DNA of 64,000 nucleotides from Christensenella sp. UBA4379 (GTDB taxonomy: Bacteria > Bacillota > Clostridia > Christensenellales > Aristaeellaceae): contig DGRV01000051.1 in NCBI GenBank assembly GCA_002391225.1, positions 1-64,000 of the forward strand. Direction: 5' to 3'. Each line of letters opens with the position of its first letter. The stretch's first letter is position 1. A program made the position numbers and the translations under genes. Below, in pieces: positions 15,116 through 24,172 of this stretch. The notes under the pieces are model-generated. The model was not told the DNA's origin. It saw only the letters and a list, made by a program, of their open reading frames with translations, and made no database searches.

Positions 15116-16537
15116 TTATTGGCGGCTGGTCGGGGTCAGGTCGTAGAGCACCCGCTTCACCTGCGGGCATTCCTGGCGGATCCGCTCGGCGGACTCCTCC
15201 AGGATGTCATAGGGCGGCCGGGCCGGGCGGATCGTATCTCCCTGATGGAAGCCGAGGGCCCGGAGGATCACCGAATAGGTGTCCTTTTCATAGGGCCTGA
15301 GCACCGCGTAATACTCGCTCAGTTTTTTGGACTGGCCGGACTGCCTTAAAATGCTGCGGAAAATCGCGTCGGACCTCCTGAGCACGGACAGCTTTTCCTC
15401 TGTCACTTCGCCAATGATGTTCAGGGCCAGGCCGGTATCCGGAATGATCTGGCCCGCGATCATATCATACGGGAGGCTCAGGTAGCTGCCTACCTGGCGG
15501 ACTTCGTCCAGAAATAAGTCCTGGAGGGGCTCCAGCAGGGAAACGCCCCGGCGGAGGCTTAAATAATCCTCCTGCGGCTGATCGGCAAAGGTGCGGTCCT
15601 GAATGATCAGGGTCAAATCCGGATACTGCCGCTGGATTTCCCTGGTGACGACGTTCAGCAGGGAATGAACGGCGGAACGCTTCTCCTCCTGATCCCGGAT
15701 TCCCCGAAGCGCGTGGAGGAAACGCTGGCTTTCATCCAGGAAGACCAGCGGAAGGCGGATGCGGCCGGCGAAGAAGCGCTCGAACGCGCTTTCTTCCTCC
15801 TCTTGGAGGAGGCCGGTGTTTACGAAAACACCGATCATCCTGTCTCCCAGGGCGCGGGCGCCCAGCAGGGCGGAAACGCTGGCGTGCAGGCCGCCCGTCA
15901 TGACACAGAGGGCGGTTCCCTCTCCCGCGGCACGGCGGATATCCCCCACGGCCTGGCTGACGAAGGCATCCTCATCCCACCAGGCGGTGCAGCCGCATAT
16001 CCGCTGGGCAAAGTTGGTCAAAAGAATCCGGCTGTCCGGGTCGTGCAGCTCCAATTCCAGCAGCGTTCCAAAACGCTTCCATTCGCCCTTGGAAAAGGCG
16101 ACGGGCAGGCCGGAATCAGAAGCGGTGGCGATCACTGAAACATCCTCAGGCAAGCTCAGCGGAATCATGCCAGAAAGCAGGCGCTTGGAGGACGTCATCC
16201 CTGAAAGCAGCGGACAGTCGCTCAAACGGATGTCCGTCATCCTTTGGTCCTGAATCAGCGTCCCGGCGGACCCGCCCAGGAAAACTGCCATTCCCGCCGC
16301 GGCGGCGCCCAGGGCCAGCACCGGCACATGGCTCACGCGAAGCAGACCCTCCGGGTCCGCAAACACCGAATCATGCGCAGCGCAGAGGATCAGCCCGCTG
16401 GGATCTTCCGCAAAAATGGTTTCCGCCGGGGTATCCCAGTGGAAAATTTTGCAGCAGATTCTCTCGGAACGGAGCATACGGGCGGCCATTCTGGCGACGG
16501 AATGGTCATAGTCAAGAAGGACCAGCTTATCCTGCAT
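15116..16537 (-). CDS. GMP-synthase-like protein without catalytic motifs
   Basis: The 473 residues align from end to end with GuaA: class I amidotransferase domain (1-180), ATP pyrophosphatase domain (about 190-350) and dimerisation domain (350-473). Family anchors remain, such as CGCTAWWDEDAFV, GVFVNTGLL, EPLQDLFLDEVRQVG and IIGEVTEEKL. All catalytic motifs are altered: the Cys elbow GxCYGM is LGAAAAGM (76-83), HPE is ELHD (162-166), and the P-loop SGGVDSS is MTGGLHAS (213-220). The start at 16537 has GAGGTGG upstream. It should not make GMP; a sensing or scaffold role is inferred. Confidence 0.88.
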   Translation of the reverse strand: MQDKLVLLDYDHSVARMAARMLRSERICCKIFHWDTPAETIFAEDPSGLILCAAHDSVFADPEGLLRVSHVPVLALGAAAAGMAVFLGGSAGTLIQDQRMTDIRLSDCPLLSGMTSSKRLLSGMIPLSLPEDVSVIATASDSGLPVAFSKGEWKRFGTLLELELHDPDSRILLTNFAQRICGCTAWWDEDAFVSQAVGDIRRAAGEGTALCVMTGGLHASVSALLGARALGDRMIGVFVNTGLLQEEEESAFERFFAGRIRLPLVFLDESQRFLHALRGIRDQEEKRSAVHSLLNVVTREIQRQYPDLTLIIQDRTFADQPQEDYLSLRRGVSLLEPLQDLFLDEVRQVGSYLSLPYDMIAGQIIPDTGLALNIIGEVTEEKLSVLRRSDAIFRSILRQSGQSKKLSEYYAVLRPYEKDTYSVILRALGFHQGDTIRPARPPYDILEESAERIRQECPQVKRVLYDLTPTSRQ

Positions 16538-16602
16538 GAAAAGCCACCTCGTTTCCCGATGATTCTGATCTTCCGGTCGGAAATGCCGCAAGTGCAAAAT
16601 TT

Positions 16603-16632
16603 ATTCTACATCACAGGCCTTGGTTCTGTCAA
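16603..16632 (-). promoter_or_regulatory. promoter of the GuaA-like gene
   Basis: On the minus strand TTGACA (16627-16632), an 18-base spacer and TAGAAT (16603-16608) lie at the 3' end of the preceding gene. It gives a leader of about 60 bases and makes the GuaA-like/GNAT/ATP-grasp/YitT/DUF218 run a separate transcription unit. Confidence 0.65.
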
Positions 16633-17582
16633 TCGTCATCGATAACTTCCCAGTATTCCGGATGCTCCATCCGGTACTGCTGGACGTAAGACTGCAGGGC
16701 CAGCTGCGTCTCATGGCCGGCCACGCCGGTGAGCTCAATCCCGTTGGCCTGCTGGAAGGCGCGGACCGCCTCCGCGGTATGGGTGCCGTAGGTGCCCGTC
16801 GCATGGATTTCATTGAGCAGGCCGATCTCGCACAGCATCCGCTGAAGTTCCATCACCTTCCTGCTTTCGCAGCCGGATTTGAGCACCGAGTCGGCCAGGT
16901 CGAACACCGTCCCGTAGCCCTGGATCGTTTCATCCTCCAGGAGGTAGGCGGTCTGCTGCACCTTGTCGGGCTTGTTTCCTTCCAGGGCATAGATGCGCAC
17001 CTGGCCCTGTTCGTCCCTTGTGCAGAACTCCACCATGGCCACGTGGGTCGTATCCCCGTCGGCGGATACCGCAAAGAACATCCAGTCTCCGGGCTGGGGT
17101 ACATAGCCGTTTTTTACAATGGGCTCGGTGTGGCCGATCAGCCACTGGGAGCCAAAGCCGGGAATGCTTCCCCGCCGGGCAATGTACCTCCCCTCCTTGA
17201 TGAACCAGTTCCGCCCGATGTTTTTGCTGGAGTACTTGGGATAGACCGTGTTCAGCAGCTTCGTCTGGTAGATCTGGTCCACCTGATCGACGCACCAGCA
17301 AACGTATTCGGCACACCAGTTCGCGTTGGTATCTCCGGACCATTCCCCGTACTTGGTGGCGTTGTTCCGCCCTTCGGTATAGCCTATTTCCGCCCGGGCG
17401 ATCTGGAGGAGCCTCCGAACGTGAAGAGGCACGGGCTTGACAGGCGCGATGACCGTTTCCTGAGCGGCTTCCAGCGCAGTCAGTTCCTCCCCTGTCAGCT
17501 CCAGCCAATCAGGGGCCGCGGCGAAGGCCTGGACGGATAGGAACGCCATCAGGACAAGGAGGAAAAAGAACCATTTTTTCAT
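16629..17582 (-). CDS. secreted CHAP-type amidase/peptidase with peptidoglycan-binding domain
   Basis: The 317 residues have a signal peptide (1-22), then a CHAP/NlpC-like domain (about 50-215) with the catalytic cysteine in NANWCAEYVCW (Cys90) and the histidine in GDTTHVAMVEF near 184. A peptidoglycan-binding domain of type 1 follows (about 238-305; KVMELQRMLCEIGLL and GTYGTHTAEAVRAFQ). It probably cuts stem peptides or amide bonds of the wall. AGGAG precedes the ATG at 17582. It is the last gene of a three-gene operon with two SH3-repeat proteins. Confidence 0.85.
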   Translation of the reverse strand: MKKWFFFLLVLMAFLSVQAFAAAPDWLELTGEELTALEAAQETVIAPVKPVPLHVRRLLQIARAEIGYTEGRNNATKYGEWSGDTNANWCAEYVCWCVDQVDQIYQTKLLNTVYPKYSSKNIGRNWFIKEGRYIARRGSIPGFGSQWLIGHTEPIVKNGYVPQPGDWMFFAVSADGDTTHVAMVEFCTRDEQGQVRIYALEGNKPDKVQQTAYLLEDETIQGYGTVFDLADSVLKSGCESRKVMELQRMLCEIGLLNEIHATGTYGTHTAEAVRAFQQANGIELTGVAGHETQLALQSYVQQYRMEHPEYWEVIDDD

Positions 17583-17598
17583 AATTCAGCTCCTGACA

Positions 17599-20500
17599 TC
17601 AGTCTTTTGCTTCAGGATCATCCCGGAAGCGTTCTGTGCGGCGGCGGCGGGCGGAGGAGGTCCTGAGATCCGGGATGGGATCAGACGCTTCGCTGCCTTC
17701 CTGGGCTTCGTCCGGAAGGTCTTGCGTCTCTGTTTCCCGCACGGCGCTTTCCGTGTAAGGACGAACCGGGCGGCGGAACATGGCCGTATCGTCCGCTTCT
17801 CGGCTTTCATCCGCGTTAAGCTCCGTCCGTCTTGCTCTTCTGGCCGGCCGGTAGGCGTCCTCGGCTTCCGGCGGGTAGGAACTCTTGTTCCGCTCCGTCC
17901 TGTAAGGAGAGGCAGCCCCGCTGCGGCGGGTGCGTTCCAGTTCCTCCCGGCTGTAGGGGCGGACGTAGGTTTCACCGTTTTCCGCCCTTTGCCCTTCCTC
18001 CGCGCGGTCCTGATATCTGGCCACCGGAGAAGGCACTCCGTCCCGGTGATACAGGCCGGTCTGGTCGTATGCGTCGCTGCCCGCCCGGCGCGCCCGCTGG
18101 ACGGACTGGGCTTTCTGCGCCCTGCGCAGCGCCTGGCGCTGTTTTTTCCTGCGTCTGGAGCTCTGAAGGACGATCACCGTTCCCCCGATCAGGAGCACGG
18201 CGCCGCCGATGACCAGCAGGATCACGCCCAGGGACAGGCCACCGGACCCGTCGGGCCCGGCTTCGTCTCCGTCCGACAGGAAGCCTCCGACGATGGTCGG
18301 GGACGGGGCGGGCGGAAGGGTGATCGCAGGGGTCGGGGAGATCTGGGCGGTCCCGAGCACCGGGGCGGGCGTCTCATAGGGGTTAAAGGGCTCGAACGAC
18401 GCGGAAACATCGGTGTTCTGCCACTGCTGCTGCAGATGGTCCTCGTAGGAATAGAGATAATCGCTGCCGTTGATCAGGTTTTCGCTGTTGTTCGCGCTTC
18501 TGAATTCCTCGGTGTTGAGGAAATCGTCCAGCTCGTTCTGCTTTAAGACCGTCAGATAGTCTGAGGAGACATAGCCCGTGCGGTTGCTGACGGTGACGTA
18601 ATACCAGATTTTCCCATCGTCCCCAAGAACCGAGTCCAGCATGTACGCCATCTCGTTCCGGGTCATCATATAAAGGGAAATACTGGTGACGGAGGGCGCC
18701 TGGCGGAGGTTCACGCGGTCCTTGTTCACGATGCCGTAGGCGGTCGCGCGCTGGCTGACCTGCATCGGCGTAGGCGTCGCGACCGGCTCCGGCGTCGGCG
18801 TCCGCAGGGAAGCGATATAGCCGGCGATCTCCCAGTCGTTCATCTGCACGATCATGTCCCGTCGCACATAGCCGATGTCCTGGCCGTATTGGGCCAGGCA
18901 CCAGGTAAGCCCGTTCGCCGCCGTTTCCTGACCCGTCACCTGCAGCACCTCATCCTTGCCCAGGAGGGCAATGATCTGGGCGTTGGAGCTCATATCCGTT
19001 CTTAAGGGGACGTCTTCCCCCAGCGTTCTCGCCATACCGATAAAAGGCTCCGGGGTCGACAGGATGACCGGGGCGGGGGTCGGCGTGGCAAGGCTGGCGA
19101 TGTAGTAATCCGCTTCGCTGTCTGAAATCCGGCGGAGCTGCTCATCCTGCATAAAGCCGGTCACGCTGCTGGACAGGACACGGACGGAATCCCAGCAGGC
19201 CCCGTCCACATAGGCCTGGCCCTGGATGAGCACCAGGGTATCCACCGCGATCATCTCGCGGACCGATTCGTCGTTCAGACTCAGGCTGCTGCGCACAGCC
19301 GCCCGCGTCACGGATAGGGCGTAGCCGGTATAGGGAACAGGCGTCGGGCTTGGCTCCGGCGTCTTCTGCAGCTCTTCCGGCAGAGGGGTAGGCGTCGGGA
19401 TAAACACGGTCGGCGTCGCGGTCGGCACCCGGGTCATGGACGGCGTGTGAGTCGGGGCGGGTGTTTTGACCTGGGACTGCTTGAGGGCGGACTGAGAAGC
19501 CGTCAAAAGCTCCACATACTCCGCCATCACCCAGCCAGACTGTCCGGCCGCCAAAGCGGAATACCAAAGGGTCTGATCCCTTTCCTCTGAGGAAATGACA
19601 AAGACGTCCGTGTTTTTCCTGAGTTCCCGGATCACCTTTCCGCCCGGCTCTTCGCGGAAGCGGACCTTGGTGGTGGTTTTCCCCCACCGCTCAATCAGGC
19701 CCGGTTCGTCCGGTTCCGGGGTGGGCGCTTCGTCCGGCAGCATGCTTTGTTCAAGCGCCCTGGTTTCGCTGTCCGTCAGTTCCCGGACGACGGAGGCGGA
19801 AACATAGCCCATTCTGCCGTTGACGGACACGTAATACCAGGTGCTGTTCTTATAGGTGGTGATCTGCTGGAGAATGATCAAATCATCCGGGGAGATGGTT
19901 CCGACGATGTTCCCGCTGTCCGACTGATCCGGATAAGAGCGCAGGTTGATCGTCCCCGACCCGGAGGTCTTCGCGTACCCGCTGTAGGGCTGCAAAAGAA
20001 AATCGTTTTTTCCGTCCGGCGTGGCCGTTTCTCCCGGGGCGGATGCGCGGTAGTAGAAGACCAGCTGGCTGGGGGTCAGCGTCCCATCCGGTTCGCAGAC
20101 CACTTCCTGCGGGCCCGTGATCAAATCATAGCCATCCTGCAGATCGCCCGGATTCGCATATACCAGCTGCGTACCAGCGGCAACCGTTTCCATCGTCGGC
20201 GTAGCGACGTTGACGCCGTCCTCGGTCTGATAATAAACCGGGATGGACGCATGGAAGGAAGGATCCGGCGTCTGCTCGGCCACACGGACATAGTGGAATA
20301 CGACCGTTTCCGGCTCCGCCGTCCCGTCCGCATAGACCTTGACCAGCTGCGAATCCTCCCCCTGCAGCTGATAGCCGCTCTTCGGCTCTTCCGCAAACAA
20401 AAGGGCTTCCCCTTCGGACACAGGCACCAGCTTGTTGGAGGAATAGCCGAACAGGTCGTTCTCATAGGAGTAAATGACCTGGATCAGCTTGAGGGCGGGG

Positions 20501-21471
20501 CCGGGGACCGCATCCGAAGCGTCGTTCGCGTCCGGCGTTTGAAGAGGAAAATCGTCCGGCACAGTCTCCACCGAAACGGCCGGAGTGGCTGCTTCTTCCG
20601 TACCCGCATGATTTTCTTCTGTAAAGAATTCTTCCGAAACGTTTTCTTCCTGAGGCTGTTTAAAAGCGCTGTCCTCGGGAAGAGACGCAGGATCTTCTAC
20701 CCGTTCTTCGGTCACCTGTCCAGACGATTCCTGGGAAGGATCCCCCTCCGCTTCCACAGGTCCGTCCTCCTGGGCCTGCTCCGGGGACTGATAGACAAAA
20801 GTCACGTCCTCCGCCGTCTTGGTGCCCAGCGGCAGGTAGATCATCTGCGCCAGATCGCCCACGCGGACATAGCCCTCGATCGGGTCCGCGTAAACGGCGT
20901 CCAGCTGGCCGGTCCAGACGGTTTCTGTCCGGTCCGGGGCAATCGTGTTTCCCTCCGAATCGACAAAATGCACACGGATCAAAACCGCCTCTTTCTGCGG
21001 CTCCTCCTCCGGTGCGGAAACAGCTTCCTCTTCCTTTGGGACGGACGGTTCCTTGGCGGTACGGGACAGATACAGGCGGATCCTCACCGTTTCCCCATCC
21101 TCGGACCAGGCCGTGATTTCGCACAGGGGCTTCCCCCACTGATCCTGCCCGGCGTCGATCACCTGAAGGTCCGTGCCTTCATCCGGGGAAAAGGTATACA
21201 GGCCGTTCACGTCGCTGACATGGAGGGTCACTTCCTCCACGGTTGTATCCGGCAGGTATCCCCACAAAAGGACCGTGTCGCCGTCGGCCCCGGCCGCGGT
21301 GGGATAGATGCTCATTTCCTCCCCGGAGACGTCCAGGTAGGTCAAAAAGAGGTCCAGATCCATCCCGTATGCGTCCAGCAGGCTTTCTTCGGCTGCGGCG
21401 CCGATCAGACACTGGCAGGAAAGGCACAGCGCCATCAGCAGCGCCAGGGCCATCACCTTATTTTTATTCAT
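17599..21471 (-). CDS. giant membrane-anchored SH3b/MucBP-repeat surface protein
   Basis: The 1290-residue protein has a signal peptide (1-27), about three MucBP-like beta repeats (about 160-500), and five SH3b domains (about 500-1010), several ending in the GYVSxxxV pattern. They are separated by threonine/proline linkers such as TPTPTPLP. A single membrane helix lies near 1083-1105, followed by an arginine-rich cytoplasmic tail of about 185 residues. This is the topology of a wall-binding protein with an intracellular tail. The ATG at 21471 has GGGAGG twelve bases upstream and overlaps the stop of the preceding SH3 gene. Confidence 0.85.
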   Translation of the reverse strand: MNKNKVMALALLMALCLSCQCLIGAAAEESLLDAYGMDLDLFLTYLDVSGEEMSIYPTAAGADGDTVLLWGYLPDTTVEEVTLHVSDVNGLYTFSPDEGTDLQVIDAGQDQWGKPLCEITAWSEDGETVRIRLYLSRTAKEPSVPKEEEAVSAPEEEPQKEAVLIRVHFVDSEGNTIAPDRTETVWTGQLDAVYADPIEGYVRVGDLAQMIYLPLGTKTAEDVTFVYQSPEQAQEDGPVEAEGDPSQESSGQVTEERVEDPASLPEDSAFKQPQEENVSEEFFTEENHAGTEEAATPAVSVETVPDDFPLQTPDANDASDAVPGPALKLIQVIYSYENDLFGYSSNKLVPVSEGEALLFAEEPKSGYQLQGEDSQLVKVYADGTAEPETVVFHYVRVAEQTPDPSFHASIPVYYQTEDGVNVATPTMETVAAGTQLVYANPGDLQDGYDLITGPQEVVCEPDGTLTPSQLVFYYRASAPGETATPDGKNDFLLQPYSGYAKTSGSGTINLRSYPDQSDSGNIVGTISPDDLIILQQITTYKNSTWYYVSVNGRMGYVSASVVRELTDSETRALEQSMLPDEAPTPEPDEPGLIERWGKTTTKVRFREEPGGKVIRELRKNTDVFVISSEERDQTLWYSALAAGQSGWVMAEYVELLTASQSALKQSQVKTPAPTHTPSMTRVPTATPTVFIPTPTPLPEELQKTPEPSPTPVPYTGYALSVTRAAVRSSLSLNDESVREMIAVDTLVLIQGQAYVDGACWDSVRVLSSSVTGFMQDEQLRRISDSEADYYIASLATPTPAPVILSTPEPFIGMARTLGEDVPLRTDMSSNAQIIALLGKDEVLQVTGQETAANGLTWCLAQYGQDIGYVRRDMIVQMNDWEIAGYIASLRTPTPEPVATPTPMQVSQRATAYGIVNKDRVNLRQAPSVTSISLYMMTRNEMAYMLDSVLGDDGKIWYYVTVSNRTGYVSSDYLTVLKQNELDDFLNTEEFRSANNSENLINGSDYLYSYEDHLQQQWQNTDVSASFEPFNPYETPAPVLGTAQISPTPAITLPPAPSPTIVGGFLSDGDEAGPDGSGGLSLGVILLVIGGAVLLIGGTVIVLQSSRRRKKQRQALRRAQKAQSVQRARRAGSDAYDQTGLYHRDGVPSPVARYQDRAEEGQRAENGETYVRPYSREELERTRRSGAASPYRTERNKSSYPPEAEDAYRPARRARRTELNADESREADDTAMFRRPVRPYTESAVRETETQDLPDEAQEGSEASDPIPDLRTSSARRRRTERFRDDPEAKD

Positions 21472-22912
21472 CCGCGTTTCCAGCCTCCCCTCGTTCAGCC
21501 CCGCCAAGCAGATAGGAGCCAATCAGCAGCCGCTCGGTCTGATCCCGGAGCACATAGCCCCGGAGCTCCCCGCAGCTGACCAGATACCAGTCAAGCCCCT
21601 CGGCGTTAAGATCCTCCTCCAGCACTTTGAGGATCTCCCCTCCCGCCGCCCGGCCGGTGCAGGCTGCGCTCAGGGACGGGGCATCGTACAGCAGAACCTC
21701 CGAGGAGCGGACGACGGCGTATCTGGACTTTAGCCCCTGATCTTCCCGAAGGTCGGTCAGAAGATCCGAAGCCGGTCTTTTTTCGTTGGTCAGAACCAGG
21801 CTGCTTTCCGGCACATAACCGAGCTGATCGTCCGCCTGCGCCAGATACCAGTTTTCTTCGGCCCCGGTGATGCGCGTATAGGCGTAAACGGCTTTCCCTC
21901 TGGGCAGCTCCGCGATCACGGCGCTGTTTTGATCCGGGTAGGAATACAGGCGGGTGTCCGTCTGCACTGCGGCTTCCTGAAATTCCGTGTTCTGCTCTTC
22001 CTCGGTGCTCACGGTAAACTGGCTTTCCGCTTCTTCCGAGGTCAGGATTCTCAGCTGGGTGTCGTGAATATAGCCAAACAGGCCGAGCTCCGGGCAGTAG
22101 ACCAGGTCCAGCAGCTTCCCGTCGTCATCGGACATCCGGGAAAAAACAAAGACCAGCGTGTTCTTGCTCACCCTGCCCAGGAGGTTTTTATCCGTGTTGC
22201 CCTTGCCGGAGCGGATGCCCGCCTCATAGGTCGTCACCGCGCAGGTGAACCCGTGATCCTCCGGGTTTTCCGGGGAAAAGAGCTGATCCAAAGACATTTC
22301 CAGTTCCGGCGCATCAAACGACAGGGCGGCTTCCGAGAGGTATACCAATTCGCCGTTCAGCTCCACCCGGCACAGGGGGCCCTGCTCACTGTCCCGCTTC
22401 CCGGTGACGCGGACCACGGTGCCCTTGGCCAGGGTTCCGGACAGGGCGTGCGGCTGGCCGTTGCTGTCAAGCACCGGGGCGTCCTCTTTGAGGACGGCGG
22501 ACAGGTTCAGCGTCTCCTCCTCAGAGTCCAGAACATAGGCGGTGGAGGAAACATAGAGGCGGATGGTCCTGACCACGTTTCCCTGGGCATCCATGCACTG
22601 AAGCGGCAGATACGCCGCGCTGCTCAGACGGCTGCCGGCGTCGGGAAAGGAAACATAGGAGCCGCTCTTTGGAGAATAGCGCATCCCCGCCTGCTCCTCA
22701 AAGCGGAGGAGCACCTGGTCCTTTGGAGTATTTATGCCCACGACGGCCCAATAAGCGTCCGGCATGCCCGGAACTGCCTCCGGCTGGATCGCGGTGCCGT
22801 CTGAAAACATCAGGGAAATATTCATGCCTTCCGCCGAGGAAGCCGGCATACAGGCCATGGAAAGGCCGATCAGGACGGCCGTCAAAAATAACAGGTACTT
22901 GTTTTTACGCAT
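21464..22912 (-). CDS. secreted SH3b-repeat protein
   Basis: The 482-residue protein has a signal peptide (1-27) and about four SH3b-like units. Landmarks are GTLAKGTVVRVTGKRDSEQGPLC, DTRLYSYPDQNSAVIAELPRGK, WYLAQADDQLGYVPESSLVL and WYLVSCGELRGYVLRDQ. No catalytic domain and no membrane anchor are seen, so it is secreted or held to the wall by its repeats. It starts the operon; a TTGACG-17-TAAAAT promoter lies just upstream. Its stop overlaps the start of the giant protein. Confidence 0.82.
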   Translation of the reverse strand: MRKNKYLLFLTAVLIGLSMACMPASSAEGMNISLMFSDGTAIQPEAVPGMPDAYWAVVGINTPKDQVLLRFEEQAGMRYSPKSGSYVSFPDAGSRLSSAAYLPLQCMDAQGNVVRTIRLYVSSTAYVLDSEEETLNLSAVLKEDAPVLDSNGQPHALSGTLAKGTVVRVTGKRDSEQGPLCRVELNGELVYLSEAALSFDAPELEMSLDQLFSPENPEDHGFTCAVTTYEAGIRSGKGNTDKNLLGRVSKNTLVFVFSRMSDDDGKLLDLVYCPELGLFGYIHDTQLRILTSEEAESQFTVSTEEEQNTEFQEAAVQTDTRLYSYPDQNSAVIAELPRGKAVYAYTRITGAEENWYLAQADDQLGYVPESSLVLTNEKRPASDLLTDLREDQGLKSRYAVVRSSEVLLYDAPSLSAACTGRAAGGEILKVLEEDLNAEGLDWYLVSCGELRGYVLRDQTERLLIGSYLLGGAERGEAGNADE

Positions 22913-22946
22913 TCAGTCTTACTCCCAAACGTCATTTGACAGATGA

Positions 22947-22975
22947 ATTTTATAACGAAACCAGGCTTTCGTCAA
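22947..22975 (-). promoter_or_regulatory. promoter of the SH3-repeat operon
   Basis: On the minus strand TTGACG (22970-22975), 17 bases, TAAAAT (22947-22952). The start would be near 22940, giving a short leader of about 28 bases. Confidence 0.65.
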
Positions 22976-23036
22976 TGAAGAGGAAACTGCCGTTTTTTGT
23001 CCGGCAATTCCACCTTCCTTCCGATCCCCCATCCTG

Positions 23037-23972
23037 TCAGCGCTGCCGCATCATTTCGACATATTCTTCCAGGCAGAGATTCTGTTCCTTCATGGCCAGG
23101 GCATGTTCCCGGCCCACGTAACGGTAGTGCCAGGCTTCCGCGGTAAACCCGGTGATTTTGGTCTTGTCTTCCGCGTAGCGGAGGATAAAGCCGTAATCCC
23201 AGCAGTGCTCCAGGAGCCACTTGTGCTGCTTGGTCCCCGCAAAGGAAACGCCGGGAACGGTGATATCAAAGCAGGTGCCCAGATGATGCTCGCTGCAGCC
23301 GGGTTCAGCGACCGTCTGGCGGGCGGCGCTCTGGGCTTTCTTTTTGCTCATCCCGTTTTTGACATAGGAATTGACCCGGCTGTTCATGAGCCTTTTCTGC
23401 TCCGTCACGGTGCGGCACGCCGCGCTGATCTGCCAGTTCCTAATCCCATCCTGCTTGGCCGCCTGCAGCATGGAAAGCAGGGCGTCCACCGCCTCTTTTT
23501 CCGCCAGCATATTGTCGTATTTGATTTTGACGATGGACTGATCGCAGTACTGGTTCATGACGACCAGATCATAATAGATATAGCCATCCGGGAAGGGCTG
23601 GTTCAGATTGACCAGCAGTGGCAGGCCGTCCTGGGTCACATAGGGCTTTTCGCCCAGGTCGTCCCTTACCTTGCCCTGGGCGTTTTCGCTGTAGAGCAGG
23701 TTGAGGGTAGCATTGCCGGCGGCACCGTCCATATCCAGGCCGTTCCGGCTCTGAAACAGAAGGACGGCCAGATAGGTGGCGTTCCCGTAAACTCCGTCCG
23801 CTTTCCCGGGCTCAAAGCCCAATTCCGTCAGCCTCTCCTGGAGCCTTCGTACCTCCGAGCCTTTGGAGCCTTTGGACAGGGCAGTCGCCCCAAGGACAGG
23901 CTGCGATGCCGTCAGGAGCGAGGTCAGGACAAGTATAAATGCAAATACCTGTAAGTCGGTTTTCCGTTTCAT
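23037..23972 (-). CDS. secreted VanY-type D,D-/L,D-carboxypeptidase with peptidoglycan-binding domain
   Basis: The 311-residue protein has a signal peptide (1-28), a type 1 peptidoglycan-binding domain (about 38-95; GSEVRRLQERLTELGF and GVYGNATYLAVLLFQ) and a VanY carboxypeptidase domain (about 130-300). The zinc ligands are in SEHHLGTCFDI (SxHxxGxxxD) and in AWHYRYV near 285. It trims the last residue of stem peptides. The ATG at 23972 has GGAGG ten bases upstream. It has its own promoter and is not part of the operon downstream. Confidence 0.9.
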   Translation of the reverse strand: MKRKTDLQVFAFILVLTSLLTASQPVLGATALSKGSKGSEVRRLQERLTELGFEPGKADGVYGNATYLAVLLFQSRNGLDMDGAAGNATLNLLYSENAQGKVRDDLGEKPYVTQDGLPLLVNLNQPFPDGYIYYDLVVMNQYCDQSIVKIKYDNMLAEKEAVDALLSMLQAAKQDGIRNWQISAACRTVTEQKRLMNSRVNSYVKNGMSKKKAQSAARQTVAEPGCSEHHLGTCFDITVPGVSFAGTKQHKWLLEHCWDYGFILRYAEDKTKITGFTAEAWHYRYVGREHALAMKEQNLCLEEYVEMMRQR

Positions 23973-24060
23973 GAACGATGAACCTCCGACATCATTTAAA
24001 CAATCTTCAGCTTTGCGTCCCCTTCCGCCTCCGCGGAAAGAAACGCATGCCTCAAAGGAC

Positions 24061-24089
24061 AATATAACCCGTTTTCCCGAGACTGTCAA
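24061..24089 (-). promoter_or_regulatory. promoter of the VanY-type gene
   Basis: On the minus strand TTGACA (24084-24089), exactly 17 bases, TATATT (24061-24066). The start would be near 24054, with a leader of about 80 bases. Confidence 0.75.
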
Positions 24090-24127
24090 CGCCGGGGCCC
24101 GGTTTTTACAAGCCCGGCCCCGGCGTT
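24088..24127 (-). terminator. hairpin after argD
   Basis: A perfect 12-base GC-rich inverted repeat (24088-24099 against 24116-24127) lies 46 bases past the argD stop and just upstream of the next promoter. It has no T-run on either side, so termination may depend on other factors, but it is the best candidate to end the arginine operon. Confidence 0.55.
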
Positions 24128-24172
24128 CACAATGTGATTTATTTCATGTTATGAAAGTTTCCGAAGAAAAGG

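Noticed and set aside
19747..21579. Open frame of about 610 codons on the plus strand
   Set aside because: It lies wholly opposite the giant SH3-repeat gene, has no ribosome site or domain, and is arginine/histidine-rich as expected of an antisense frame in GC-rich DNA.
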